A DNA stretch of 64,000 nt, from contig JADZBH010000070.1 in NCBI GenBank assembly GCA_020852175.1, positions 1 through 64,000 on the forward strand, written 5' to 3'. This DNA comes from Bryobacterales bacterium. GTDB taxonomy: Bacteria; Acidobacteriota; Terriglobia; Bryobacterales; Bryobacteraceae. Shown piece by piece: positions 40,628-50,478 of the stretch (the stretch's first letter is position 1; each line of letters opens with the position of its first letter). A model generated the notes under the pieces. It had not been told where the DNA came from, made no database searches, and saw nothing but the letters and a program-made list of their open reading frames with translations. A program made the position numbers and the translations under genes.

Positions 40628-43600
40628 GTGCACCTGTTTCGACTCACCCTGGCTGCTCTCTTGCTGTTCCTGCCGGCGTACGGGCAAACCGTGCTCGCCA
40701 CGCTTTCGGGCCGCGTGGAGGATCAAGCTTCCAAGCCCGTGACGGGCGCGACCATCTCGGCCCGGTCGATGGCTACCGGAACTTCCATCTCCGTACGCAG
40801 CGGCAACGATGGTGCTTTCACTATCGCCGCGCTTCCTGCCGCACGCTACGAGATCACCTTCTCGGCCCAGGGGTTCCACACCGTCTCCCGCACCTTTGAA
40901 CTTTCCGTCGGGCAACTGGCCCGGATCCATGCCTCGCTGCCGCCGGGCGCCGCGGCGCGCGACTCCGTCGAAGTCGCCGAGGAGCGGCCCCTGCTGCGCA
41001 CCGAGGAATCCGCGCTGGGCGCTCTCATCGAGAATGCCCAAGTGACCGGACTGCCGCTGGACGGCCGCAATTGGACCGAACTGGCCCTGCTGGTCCCCGG
41101 CGCCGCCCCCTCGGCGCAGGGTTCGGCCGGTTCCACGCGGGGCAACGTTTCGCTCAGCCTGAACGGGGGCCGGGAGGACTCCAACAACTTCCTGCTCGAT
41201 GGCGTCTACAACGGCAATCCGAATTTGAACGGTTCCGGCGTGGTCCCCGCCGTGGATGCCATCCGTGAATTCGAGGTGGTGACGTCCAACTATGACGCCA
41301 GCTTCGGCCGCAACGGCGCCGGGCAGATCAACGTCGTCATGAAAAGCGGGTCCAATGCCTTCCACGGCGCTTTTTATGAGTTCTTCCGGAACGCCTCGCT
41401 CGACGGAATCAACTACTTCGCTCCGGCCAGCGAGCCCAAGCCCAAGTACCAGCGCAACCAGTTTGGCGCCGCCCTGGGCGGCCCCATCCGCCGGGATCGC
41501 ACCTTCTTTTTCGCCGATTGGGAGAGCCGCCGCACGCGGGAGGGCATCACCCGCGTCACTAACGTTCCCACGCCGCTGGAACGAGCCGGCGACTTTTCGC
41601 GAAGCGGATTGCCGTTTCTCCTCGATCCCTTCACTTTCCAGCCATTTCCGGACAACAAAATTCCTACCTCGCGCCTCCATCCCATCGGCCTGGGCGTGGC
41701 CAGCCTCTACCCGCTCCCCAACCGGAGCGCCCCACGCCAGAACTACGTCAGTTCTCCCGCCTCGCGCGAGCGTAACGAGCAGTTTGACGTGAGGCTGGAC
41801 CACAAGCTCGGCGCCCGTTCCGATCTGGCCTTCCGCTACAGCTTCGCCGACCGCTCGCTCTACGAACCCTTCACCGGACCCTCCTTCGCCGCCATTCCCG
41901 GCTTCGGCAACGACGTGCCACGCCGCTCGCAGAACGTGATGGCCGCCCATACCCACGCTTTCACACCCGCCCTGTTGAATGAGTTCCGTGCCGCTTTCAA
42001 CCGCAACGCCAGTTCCGTGCTGCAGGAGAACCGCGACCGGAATATCAGCGCCTCCCTGGGGCTGCCCGTCTTTGCCGGCGCCCGCGCCAACGGCCTGACC
42101 TACTTCAGCCTTCCGGGCTACTCGCCGCTGGGCGACGAGTACAACAACCCGCAGATGACCCACCTCAATACGTTCCAGGCGCTCGACCAGATCTCCTGGA
42201 TCCGCGGCCGCCACCGGTTCAAACTGGGCTTCGACCTGCGCCGCACGCAGCAGAATGCCTTTCGCGATATTCAGGCGCGGGGCCTCATCAACTTCGCCGG
42301 TTACACCGGTAACGCGCTCGCCGAGCTTCTCCAGGGCCTTCCCGCCGCCACCGGGATCGCGCGCGTCAACAATCCCCAGGCCCTCCGCACCACTTCCTAC
42401 AGCGCTTTTCTCAACGACAACTGGCGCGCCACGGCGCGGCTCACGCTGACGCTTGGCCTGCGCTATGAGTTCAATGCGCCGCCGCACGACCGTTTCAACC
42501 GCGCCAATCTCTACGATGCCGCCACCGGGTCCCTTGTGCAGGCCGGCTCGGGCTCCATGCCGCGCGCCGGTTACACAAGCGACCGGAACAACTTCGCTCC
42601 CCGCATCGGCGCCGCCTACACGCTTGGCTCGCGCGGGCGCACCGTCCTGCGCGCCGGATATGGCATCTACTTCGATCAAAGCCCGCTGGCGCCCGGCGAA
42701 GGTCTCTACTTCAACGCTCCGTATTACGACTTCCGGCTCTACATCACCTCGGCCCGGTTTCCACTCTTCCTGCACAACCCCTACCCGGCGGACTATCCCT
42801 TCCCCTCGCCGCCGTCTTCGCTCTCCTTCCAGCGCGACCTCCGCACGGGCTACCTGCAGCACTGGAACTTCGGCGTGCAACACCAGTTCGGAGCCAACCG
42901 GGTGGTGGAAATCGCTTATGCCGGATCGAAGGGCGCCAAGCTGCTCTCCGCGCGGGACATCAACCAACCCGCCCCCAGCCCCACCGACATACCGATCCGG
43001 CCCAACTTCCTGTTCGGCGATATCAACCAGTTGGAATCTCGCGCCAATTCCAACTACCACAGCCTGCAAACCCGCTTCCAGCAGCGCCTGGCGCACGGAC
43101 TCTCCGCCCTGGTTTCCTACACCTGGGCCAAGTCCATCGACGACGCTTCCAGCTTCTTCCCCAGCGCCGGGGACGCCAACTTTCCGCAGGACTCACGCCA
43201 CGTCTCGCTCGAACGCGCCCGTTCCAGCTTCGACGTGGGCCACCGGCTTACGGCCGGATACACCTACGGCCTGCCTTTCGCGCGGGACCGCTGGTACGGC
43301 GGGTGGCAGACCTCCGGCATTTGGAGCTTTCAAACCGGACGGCCCTTCACCGTCGCCCTGCTGAGCGAGGTGGATAACTCCGGCACCGGGCGCTCCTCGC
43401 TTGGCTTTGGAGCGAATGACCGTCCGCACGTGCTGCGCGACCCCGCGGTTGACAATCCATCGCCGGAACGCTGGTTCGACACGGCGGCATTCGCCATGCC
43501 CGCCCGCGGCACGTTTGGCAATGCCGGACGGAACATCGTGGATGGCCCAGGGCTTCAGACGATCAACGTCTCCCTGCTGAAACACTTCACGCTCACCGAG

Positions 43601-43756
43601 GCAATGCGCCTCCAGTTCCGCCTGGAAGCGTTCAACCTGCTCGACCACGCCAACTTCAACCTGCCGGATCTGTTCTTCGGCTCGCCCGCCTTCGGCCGGG
43701 TCAATTCGGCGCAACCGCCACGGCGCATCCAACTGGGCATCAAGGTGCTTTTTTAA
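40628..43756 (+). CDS. TonB-dependent receptor, Oar-like
   Basis: 1042 residues from GTG 40628. GAGG four nt upstream and a signal peptide (HLFRLTLAALLLFLPAYGQ) support this start over ATG 40583 or earlier. A carboxypeptidase-regulatory beta-sandwich (ATLSGRVEDQASKPVTGATI), then the plug (LRTEESALGALIENAQVTGL, NNFLLDGVYNGNPNLNGSG, REFEVVTSNYDASFGRNGAGQ) and a long beta-barrel ending in Phe (QLGIKVLF). A predicted importer of glycan breakdown products or metal complexes. The last 17 nt overlap the convergent AddA-like gene. The antisense frame is open for 998 codons but is not coding. Confidence 0.93.
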   Translation: MHLFRLTLAALLLFLPAYGQTVLATLSGRVEDQASKPVTGATISARSMATGTSISVRSGNDGAFTIAALPAARYEITFSAQGFHTVSRTFELSVGQLARIHASLPPGAAARDSVEVAEERPLLRTEESALGALIENAQVTGLPLDGRNWTELALLVPGAAPSAQGSAGSTRGNVSLSLNGGREDSNNFLLDGVYNGNPNLNGSGVVPAVDAIREFEVVTSNYDASFGRNGAGQINVVMKSGSNAFHGAFYEFFRNASLDGINYFAPASEPKPKYQRNQFGAALGGPIRRDRTFFFADWESRRTREGITRVTNVPTPLERAGDFSRSGLPFLLDPFTFQPFPDNKIPTSRLHPIGLGVASLYPLPNRSAPRQNYVSSPASRERNEQFDVRLDHKLGARSDLAFRYSFADRSLYEPFTGPSFAAIPGFGNDVPRRSQNVMAAHTHAFTPALLNEFRAAFNRNASSVLQENRDRNISASLGLPVFAGARANGLTYFSLPGYSPLGDEYNNPQMTHLNTFQALDQISWIRGRHRFKLGFDLRRTQQNAFRDIQARGLINFAGYTGNALAELLQGLPAATGIARVNNPQALRTTSYSAFLNDNWRATARLTLTLGLRYEFNAPPHDRFNRANLYDAATGSLVQAGSGSMPRAGYTSDRNNFAPRIGAAYTLGSRGRTVLRAGYGIYFDQSPLAPGEGLYFNAPYYDFRLYITSARFPLFLHNPYPADYPFPSPPSSLSFQRDLRTGYLQHWNFGVQHQFGANRVVEIAYAGSKGAKLLSARDINQPAPSPTDIPIRPNFLFGDINQLESRANSNYHSLQTRFQQRLAHGLSALVSYTWAKSIDDASSFFPSAGDANFPQDSRHVSLERARSSFDVGHRLTAGYTYGLPFARDRWYGGWQTSGIWSFQTGRPFTVALLSEVDNSGTGRSSLGFGANDRPHVLRDPAVDNPSPERWFDTAAFAMPARGTFGNAGRNIVDGPGLQTINVSLLKHFTLTEAMRLQFRLEAFNLLDHANFNLPDLFFGSPAFGRVNSAQPPRRIQLGIKVLF

Positions 43757-46700
43757 GTTGGCCGCGCCCGCCTGGCGCCTCCCATTCGCGCCACGCGCCG
43801 AGCAGCGGGAAATAGAGTCCCAAACACACCGGCTCCTCCCCGTCCGCCATGAAACGGGCATACCGTTCCAACTGTGACCGGTGCCGGCGCTGCTCCTCGT
43901 CGAGGAAAGCCTCCACTCCGGCCCCCTCGTGGGAGCTTGTCTTGAAATCGATCACCCAACGACGGCCCTGGGAATCCACGAACGTGCAGTCCACACGGTA
44001 GGACCGTACGGTTCCCCCCTCGACCGCGGTCACGCCGAACTCCCGCCGGTCTTCGGCGTGGCGGGTCAGCACCCACCGCCCGCGCTCATCGGCCAGTGCG
44101 CCGGCAAGCGCCCGCCGCGTCCGCTCCACGGCTGCCGCGAGTTCGTCCGGCGGCACGCCCAGCGTCTCCAGTTGCACCCGGATCGCAGCTTCGCAGGAGG
44201 CCACGCGACGCTCGTCCCACCGCTCCACGCCATCGCTGGCGATCTTCATCATCCAGGCATGAACGGCCACTCCCACATGCCGCGACGTTTCGCTTACCCA
44301 GTCGTAGGTGTGCCGCTCGGCCTCTTCCTCGATCCCCTCCTCGCGCCATCGCAACGCCTGCTCCGGCGACGGCGTCTCCCAGCCCGCTTCCACCCGCCGC
44401 AGCATCGGATGCCGCCGCGCCTCCCCCGCGTCCTCGCTGCCCGCTTCGGGGTTGGGCATCGCCAGGAACACCTCACCCACGGCGTCCCACAGCGCATGGA
44501 GTAACGAATCCTTCGATGGCGTCTTCCAGTGCGCTTCTTTCTCGTTCCAGGCCACCTGGCCCAGCAGGTGCAGCTTTTTCCTTGCCCGCGTCGCCGCCAC
44601 ATAAAGCAACCGCCGCGCCTCGTTCCTTTCGCGGTCCGACAGATATCCCGCCAGATACTGCCCCGCCTGTTCCTTTTCGCCCACCGCCGCCACCGCGGCC
44701 ATCAGCACACGGTCCTCTCCTCCCAATGGCAACCGCACCATACGTACCAGATCGGCTTCCACGGGCCGTTTTGGTTTATCCAGACCTGGCACGATCACCA
44801 CGTCGAACTCCAGCCCTTTCGACTTGTGGATCGTCATCACCTGTACCCGCTGGTCTGCCGCCGGATCCGGAGCCGCGAACAACCGCCCGGTCTCCCGTTC
44901 GAGGGCCGCGAACGCCACATCGCCGCCTTCGTCCAGCGTGTCCAGCAGGCTAAAGAACGACTCCGCGTCGCTCGCCTCCCGCGCGGTCTCCAGGCACTGG
45001 GGGCCGCCCAGCGCCCGCCAGACGGCTTCCACCACCACACGTAGCCTGTCGCGCCGCGCCCGCGCAAGTCCCGCGTCCAGCGCCGGCTGAATCCGCACCC
45101 AGCGTCCGCGTCCGTCTTCGCTCAACTCTCCGCGCCGGGTGTCCAGAAGCGCCCGCACGGCCTTTCCCCGCTGCCCCCCGGCCAACGCAGTGAGATCGGC
45201 CAGGCGCATGCCGCACCAGGGCGCGCGCAGCACGGCCAGCCAGCTCACGCGGTCCATCGGGTGCAACAAAGCCCGTGTCAGCGCCATCAGATCCACCACG
45301 GCGGGCCGCTCATGCAGCGGGTCCAGACCCACGGCCCGGAATCCGATTCCCCGGCGTTGCAACTCCGCCAGGATGTGCACCAGGTCCGCCTTCCTGCGCG
45401 CCAGCACGGCGATGGCGCCCGTGTTTTTCCGTAACGCCTCTTCCACAATCCCGGCCACGCACTCCGCCTCGGCTGCGTGACCGCCCTTCGGGAACGGATG
45501 AGCCGTCACGGCCGGCGCCTCGTCCGCCGCGCGTGTCGCCACCGCCCGAGTGTAGGAAATGGCTCCCGTCGCGACATCCTCGATGGAGGCCAGCACGCCG
45601 GGAAACGTCCGGTTCACCCACTCGACAATGCCGGCTTGCGAACGGAAGTTGGCCTCCAGGATCAGCGGCTCCAGCTTCAGTTCGCCCAGGCCGTTCGCCC
45701 GCAAATCGAGGAAGTTGCCCACCTCGGCCTCGCGAAACAGGTAGATGGACTGCATCGGATCCCCGACCAGAAAAACGGTCCCCGGCCGCTCCTCGTTCAA
45801 CCCCGCCCAACCCGCCGTCAGCCTCCGCAGCAGTTCCAGGTGGGTCACCGAGGTATCTTGCACTTCATCCACCAGCAGGTGTTCGATCCGTTCGCCCAGC
45901 GCCAGGGCAAGGTCGGTTGGCTGTCCGGCGCCGCCCAGCGCCCGTAGCGCCGCCAGCGACAGTTCACAGAAGTCCACTTCGCCCCACGCGAGGAATTGCA
46001 GCCGCAACTCCCCCACAGCGTGCCTCATCAGGCGCAGCGCCGCCGCCAGAATGCGCCAGGCGTCATCGGCGAACCGGGGTTCCGGCGCCGCCGACACGCG
46101 GCGCAACGCGTATACAAATCCGGGAGGCAGTTCGACACCCTTCCAATCGCCCGGAAGACGTTTGCGGGGTTCGCCCGTCTTCGTCAGGAGCCGCGCCGCC
46201 AGTTCCTTCCACTCCGCTAGCGTTCGCGGCCCGGCCTCCACGCCCGGCATGCTCCCGGCGGCCAGCGACATTTCGTAGCGCACCGCCACATCGAGCGCCT
46301 CCTCCAGCGCAGGACGCAACTCTTCGACGCCACCCGCCAGCCCCACGCGCGGCAGCCACTGGTCCCGCTTCCGCAGCATCATCGTGATCAGCGCCGCCAG
46401 CCGTCCTGCGTCGTTTCCAAGGTGCAACAGCAGCGTCCGCACATCGTCAGCCAGCGAACCACCCGATTCCAGCATCCGGATGGCGCCCGCCGCCGCTGCC
46501 TCGTAAGCCTCTTCCGCGTTCTCCGCGGGTGAGGTCGAACCACCCATCCCGCCCAGCACAGGCAGCCGGCCCGCCAGCCAGGAGCAGAGCGCGTCGATGG
46601 TCTGAATCCGCATCCGGTGCGGATTATCGAGCAGCTCCCAACCGAGCGCGTTGTCTCTCTCCCAAGCGGCCCGGGCCAACCGCCATGTGTCCCGCTTGTG

Positions 46701-46964
46701 CGTTTCGCGCGGCTCCTCCTCGCGTGCCGTCCGCAGAGCCTCCACGACGCGCGCCCGCATCTCCCCGGCCGCCTTCCGCGTGAAGGTGAGGGCCAGAATG
46801 GCCTCCGGCCGCTCCACTTGCCCAAGCAACACCAAATACCGTTGAATCAACAGTTCCGTCTTCCCGGAACCGGCCGGCGCCTGCACCAGGAACGATGCGC
46901 CGCCATCCAGCGCCCTTTCCCGCTGCCAGGCATCCGGCGGCGCTTGCGCGCTACTCGGCGTCAT
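43740..46964 (-). CDS. AddA-type UvrD-family helicase/nuclease
   Basis: 1074 residues. Walker A APAGSGKT at ~29-36, helicase motif II-like LLVDEVQDTSVTHLEL with the DEVQD acidic box, VFLVGDPMQSIYLFR (motif III), and MTIHKSKGLEFDVVIVPG (motif V-VI region). A C-terminal PD-(D/E)XK nuclease has VIDFKTS. This is the helicase-nuclease subunit of the AddAB/RecBCD-like double-strand-break resection machine. The start ATG overlaps the AddB-like stop by 14 nt, so the two subunits are coupled. Its end overlaps the TonB-receptor gene by 17 nt. Confidence 0.93.
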   Translation of the reverse strand: MTPSSAQAPPDAWQRERALDGGASFLVQAPAGSGKTELLIQRYLVLLGQVERPEAILALTFTRKAAGEMRARVVEALRTAREEEPRETHKRDTWRLARAAWERDNALGWELLDNPHRMRIQTIDALCSWLAGRLPVLGGMGGSTSPAENAEEAYEAAAAGAIRMLESGGSLADDVRTLLLHLGNDAGRLAALITMMLRKRDQWLPRVGLAGGVEELRPALEEALDVAVRYEMSLAAGSMPGVEAGPRTLAEWKELAARLLTKTGEPRKRLPGDWKGVELPPGFVYALRRVSAAPEPRFADDAWRILAAALRLMRHAVGELRLQFLAWGEVDFCELSLAALRALGGAGQPTDLALALGERIEHLLVDEVQDTSVTHLELLRRLTAGWAGLNEERPGTVFLVGDPMQSIYLFREAEVGNFLDLRANGLGELKLEPLILEANFRSQAGIVEWVNRTFPGVLASIEDVATGAISYTRAVATRAADEAPAVTAHPFPKGGHAAEAECVAGIVEEALRKNTGAIAVLARRKADLVHILAELQRRGIGFRAVGLDPLHERPAVVDLMALTRALLHPMDRVSWLAVLRAPWCGMRLADLTALAGGQRGKAVRALLDTRRGELSEDGRGRWVRIQPALDAGLARARRDRLRVVVEAVWRALGGPQCLETAREASDAESFFSLLDTLDEGGDVAFAALERETGRLFAAPDPAADQRVQVMTIHKSKGLEFDVVIVPGLDKPKRPVEADLVRMVRLPLGGEDRVLMAAVAAVGEKEQAGQYLAGYLSDRERNEARRLLYVAATRARKKLHLLGQVAWNEKEAHWKTPSKDSLLHALWDAVGEVFLAMPNPEAGSEDAGEARRHPMLRRVEAGWETPSPEQALRWREEGIEEEAERHTYDWVSETSRHVGVAVHAWMMKIASDGVERWDERRVASCEAAIRVQLETLGVPPDELAAAVERTRRALAGALADERGRWVLTRHAEDRREFGVTAVEGGTVRSYRVDCTFVDSQGRRWVIDFKTSSHEGAGVEAFLDEEQRRHRSQLERYARFMADGEEPVCLGLYFPLLGAWREWEAPGGRGQLKKAP

Positions 46965-49500
46965 CGTCGTCTCCTTCGGCGCTCGGCCCGGCTTCGTTCA
47001 CGCGGCAGAGCGCAGGCAAATGGCAGTGTTCGCAGGTTTTCGTCCGCTTCGGATCCACCGCCGCCCAACCTTCCTTGTACTGCCCCGCCAGCCCACCCAG
47101 CACACGGCGCCACTCCTCCACGCGCCCGGCCAGGGGCACGCCGCCCGTCTTCACCTTCGGTAGAATTCCCTCCTCTTCGGCCTGGCCGAAGAACCGGAAC
47201 TCGCCTGGCCGCAACTGTCCAAACGCCAGCGCGGCCAATGGTTCCTGTGCCGCCACGGCATACAGCGGCGCCTGCGGCTCGTCCGGCCTCTCGCCGTCCC
47301 ACGCACTCAGCGAAGGCGCTTTGCTCTTGTAGTCGATCAGCACCAACCGCCCATCGGCCAGTTCGTCCTGCCGGTCGAAGCGCGTCTTCAAGCGCAAACC
47401 CCCAATGTCCACAACGCGCGCGGTCTCGCGGCCCACCACCGTGAAGTCCGCCCCCCGCTGTTTTTCCAACTCCATCCACGCAAGCAGCAAGCGCTCCAGC
47501 CGGGTCTGCTCCACCTCCCGAACCTTCGCCTCGAACTCCTCTTCCACACCCTGGGAACACGCAAGAATGGCCTGTCGCACCGATTCGCGAATCGTCTTCC
47601 GAAGTTCCGCCTCGTCCGCCGCCCGCAACCCGGCCAGTGTCTTCAGACGGTCCCAACAATGGCTGAGCGCTACGTGCAGAATCGTCCCCCGCTCCCGCGC
47701 TGTCAGCCCCAGTTCGGCTTGCGGAAACTCCTCCGCCTCCAGGCGATAGACAGCGAAGGCGCGGAACGGACAGGCCGCCATGTCGCGCAGCAGGGATGCC
47801 CCGCCCGGCGCCTCCTTCACGGCCAGGGAGGGCGCGCGCACATCTTCGACCCGTTCCTGGCGCGCACGTTCTCCTTCTTCGGCCACTCGGTCCTCCGCCG
47901 CCACGAAGGGTCCGGCGAACAGAGGGCTCGGCGAAAGCGGCTCCTCGCCATCGGCCCGCGCATAGCTTACATGCACCTCTTCCGCGCAGGCCAGCAACTC
48001 TTGCGTGGCTTCGCGGTACAGCTTCAACCATCCCGCCGGCACAGCTTCAGGGAGTCCGGCCGCTCGTTGCAACGCCACTGGAACCAGCGGCTCCGGCCGT
48101 GCCGCCGGCGGCCATGCCCGGTCATCGAAACCGGCCAGCCACACGGCATCGAACTGCTCGCCCGCCGCATCGTCCGCCCCCATTACCTGTAGGGGCTGTC
48201 CCAGGTTCTCCGCGCGAAAGACGGCCGAGCGGGCGGTCGCCTCCCACTGTTGTACTGCCTCCAGCGCCGTCATCTCCCCGGCGACGCCATCAAGCGAGGC
48301 CAACTCGCGCAACGCCCCGCGCAGCCCCTCCACCGCCTGATGCTCCTCGCTGCTCACGCCCTCGCCAGGCCACCCCATCTCCCGCAGCAGGGTCCACAGG
48401 ATCCGCGCCCAGCGGCTGGGCATCTCCTTCTCCGGCGGCCGAGCCGTGCCTGGCACGCGCAACTCCTGCGTGCTCACATCCCCGCCCCGCCGGCGGACTT
48501 CCAGAGCCTGTCCGGCGCGCGCGATCCGCTCCTCCGCCTCGCCGCCGCGATAGGGCGTAAGCAGCACCGCCTCGGCCGTTTCCGCGTCCACTCGCTCACT
48601 CGCCAACCTCGCCAGCAACAGCGCCGCGCGCACCACGCCCACGCTCGCCAGCGGACGGCCGAGCGAAAGGTGATAGGGGGCTGGCTCATCGCCTCCGCCC
48701 GGAAACACGCGCCCCAGCGCCGCGTCCCATTCATCGAGCACCGGGCGCAGGTCCGGGACGACAATGCCCAGCCTCAGCTTCGGGTTTGCCCGCAAATGCT
48801 CCAGCGCCCACTCCGCCGCGGCCCGCATTTCGGAGGTCCTGCCGCCGAACGACCGGTACTCCGGCCTGCCGCACGCGCCGCGCCCGCCGCCGTACTCTTC
48901 AATCCGCGCCCCGGCACGCGCCAGCGCCTCCACCAGCGCCCGGCCCAACACAGTCCACGCCCGCATCCCCGCCAGCACCACCAGCGGCGGCGCCGCCAGC
49001 CGCCCGGCATCCAACGCCTGAATCACCGCCCCGGCTAAACCGGAAAGCGAGTGCCGCCTTGCCTCCCGGCACCGCCGCACGAACACCCGCGCCCACTCCC
49101 GCATCGCCGTCGTGTCGCCGGCCGTCTCCCAAACGGCATCCTTCATCGGCAGACGCCAATCGGCCACGCACCGCCAGGCCGACGCCGCCTGCTCCGCCGC
49201 GTGCGGCACGTTAAGGATCTCCGCCCCCTGGGGCGACTCCTCGATGATGCGCCGCCAGAGCACGGCTTCCTGCTGCCGGTTCCACCACGCAACCCCGGCG
49301 TTCTCTTCAAGCGCCAGACTGCCGGCCGCGCGTTCCAGCCACATCCCCAGCGTCAACACATCGGGCGTGGTCCACCGTACGCGCCCCAGTGCGGTCTGCT
49401 CCCGCGCATGTTCCGCCACCAGGCTTCGCCGCAGGCGTTCCGTGGCGGCCAGACACAGCGCTCCCTGTTCCAGCAGCGCGGAAAGCTCCTGTCGAGTCAC
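46951..49500 (-). CDS. AddB-like PD-(D/E)XK nuclease
   Basis: 849 residues. The first ~550 residues are helicase-like but lack a Walker A; the opening (ALCLAATERLRRSLVAEHA) resembles probable DNA-repair proteins paired with AddA. The C-terminal nuclease has LVLIDYKS. Four cysteines, C577 (CPFRAF) and C823, C826, C832 (CEHCHLPALC), have the spacing of the AddB iron-sulphur staple. The acidic tail is GDDDDAE. GTG start. It precedes the AddA-type gene with 14-nt overlap, giving a coupled AddB-AddA operon. Confidence 0.87.
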   Translation of the reverse strand: MTRQELSALLEQGALCLAATERLRRSLVAEHAREQTALGRVRWTTPDVLTLGMWLERAAGSLALEENAGVAWWNRQQEAVLWRRIIEESPQGAEILNVPHAAEQAASAWRCVADWRLPMKDAVWETAGDTTAMREWARVFVRRCREARRHSLSGLAGAVIQALDAGRLAAPPLVVLAGMRAWTVLGRALVEALARAGARIEEYGGGRGACGRPEYRSFGGRTSEMRAAAEWALEHLRANPKLRLGIVVPDLRPVLDEWDAALGRVFPGGGDEPAPYHLSLGRPLASVGVVRAALLLARLASERVDAETAEAVLLTPYRGGEAEERIARAGQALEVRRRGGDVSTQELRVPGTARPPEKEMPSRWARILWTLLREMGWPGEGVSSEEHQAVEGLRGALRELASLDGVAGEMTALEAVQQWEATARSAVFRAENLGQPLQVMGADDAAGEQFDAVWLAGFDDRAWPPAARPEPLVPVALQRAAGLPEAVPAGWLKLYREATQELLACAEEVHVSYARADGEEPLSPSPLFAGPFVAAEDRVAEEGERARQERVEDVRAPSLAVKEAPGGASLLRDMAACPFRAFAVYRLEAEEFPQAELGLTARERGTILHVALSHCWDRLKTLAGLRAADEAELRKTIRESVRQAILACSQGVEEEFEAKVREVEQTRLERLLLAWMELEKQRGADFTVVGRETARVVDIGGLRLKTRFDRQDELADGRLVLIDYKSKAPSLSAWDGERPDEPQAPLYAVAAQEPLAALAFGQLRPGEFRFFGQAEEEGILPKVKTGGVPLAGRVEEWRRVLGGLAGQYKEGWAAVDPKRTKTCEHCHLPALCRVNEAGPSAEGDDDDAE

Positions 49501-49542
49501 TCCGTCATCATCGCGCAGCCCGCGGCCCGGCGTTCCGGCACT

Positions 49543-50364
49543 TTAGCAGCCGCTCACCATGGAACGCAGGAACCGCGCTCCCCGCGGAATCGCCGCCAGT
49601 TCGTCCTCCGTGCCTTCATACACCAGGCTGCAATAGCCGTTGTAGTGCACGCCGCGCAAAATATTGAACACCCTGTTGTAGTCGATGTACCGCTCGCGGC
49701 CCTGCGCGTCTACTTCGTACAGTTTCGTCCGCACGAACGGCGCCAGCGGCGCCACCTGTTCGATGCTCTTGTAGTAGTCGGCGTAGGTGTGGCCTTCGTG
49801 CTTCGGTCCTCGCGGCCCGTCGCGCCCGGTGAAGTGTCCGGTGTCCAGCACAAGGGCGAAGTTGGGATGGTTCACCTCCTTGTGGAAGCGCAGCATGTCG
49901 TCGCCGGTGGAGGTCAGACCGCTATGGTTTTGCAGCGCCACCACCATGCCCAGGTCCGCGCCCACTTCGGCGCAGCGCCGCAGCGCGTCCACGCTGTACT
50001 TGAATGCTTCCCCGGTCCTCTCGGGTGAAGGGGCGCTGCCCACGAACACACGGATCAGCGGCGCTCCCAAAAAAAGACCCACCTCCATGGCCACGCGAGC
50101 CTTCTCCAGTTCCGCCGGAATCCGCGAGGCGTCGCGGGCGAATTCGGTGGAAACCGGAAAGCTCGGAACCGACATTCCATTGTCCAGACACGCCCGCCGC
50201 AACTGTTTCAGGTAGGCCCGGTCGAAGCGCGGCAGGTGGTTCATGTGCAGATCGACACCATCCAGATTCAGCGCCCGGGCCGCACGGATGAAGCCAAACA
50301 GGTCCATCTTTCCGGCCTTGAACTGGTTCTGATAGCTGAGGGACAGGCAACTTAATCGCATCAT
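49543..50364 (-). CDS. Sugar isomerase/epimerase TIM barrel (no signal peptide)
   Basis: 273 residues of the xylose-isomerase-like/AP-endonuclease-2 family. Strands include LDGVDLHMNHLPRF, PLIRVFVGSAP, GMVVALQNHSG, FALVLDTGHFT (Asp) and GYCSLVYEG (Glu). Unlike the other TIM barrels here, no twin-arginine motif or signal peptide precedes it, so it is cytoplasmic. Two tandem ATGs (50364, 50361) could start it; GGAGAG lies upstream. It follows the AddB-like gene's reading direction but starts 43 nt before it, and diverges from the metal-efflux operon. Confidence 0.83.
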   Translation of the reverse strand: MMRLSCLSLSYQNQFKAGKMDLFGFIRAARALNLDGVDLHMNHLPRFDRAYLKQLRRACLDNGMSVPSFPVSTEFARDASRIPAELEKARVAMEVGLFLGAPLIRVFVGSAPSPERTGEAFKYSVDALRRCAEVGADLGMVVALQNHSGLTSTGDDMLRFHKEVNHPNFALVLDTGHFTGRDGPRGPKHEGHTYADYYKSIEQVAPLAPFVRTKLYEVDAQGRERYIDYNRVFNILRGVHYNGYCSLVYEGTEDELAAIPRGARFLRSMVSGC

Positions 50365-50434
50365 GGCGGCGGAACTCTCCTTTCAGGTTGCAGCCACTCT
50401 ATCAGACCCCTCCGTCCTGCAACAGATTCTCACG

Positions 50435-50464
50435 TTGACTCGCGTCCCCCCGCTTCTCTACGCT
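50435..50464 (+). promoter_or_regulatory. Promoter of the heavy-metal efflux operon
   Basis: TTGACT (50435-50440), an 18-nt spacer, then TACGCT (50459-50464). The ATG at 50479 is 14 nt later, giving a leader of about eight nt. No operator-like repeat was seen. Confidence 0.5.
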
Positions 50465-50478
50465 AAGTATTGACACTC

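Noticed and set aside
40412-43096. 998-codon open frame antisense to the second TonB receptor
   Set aside because: Antisense to a clear receptor gene and typical of high-GC codon-position bias. No domains or start signals except the small secreted protein at its 3' end (40100-40411).
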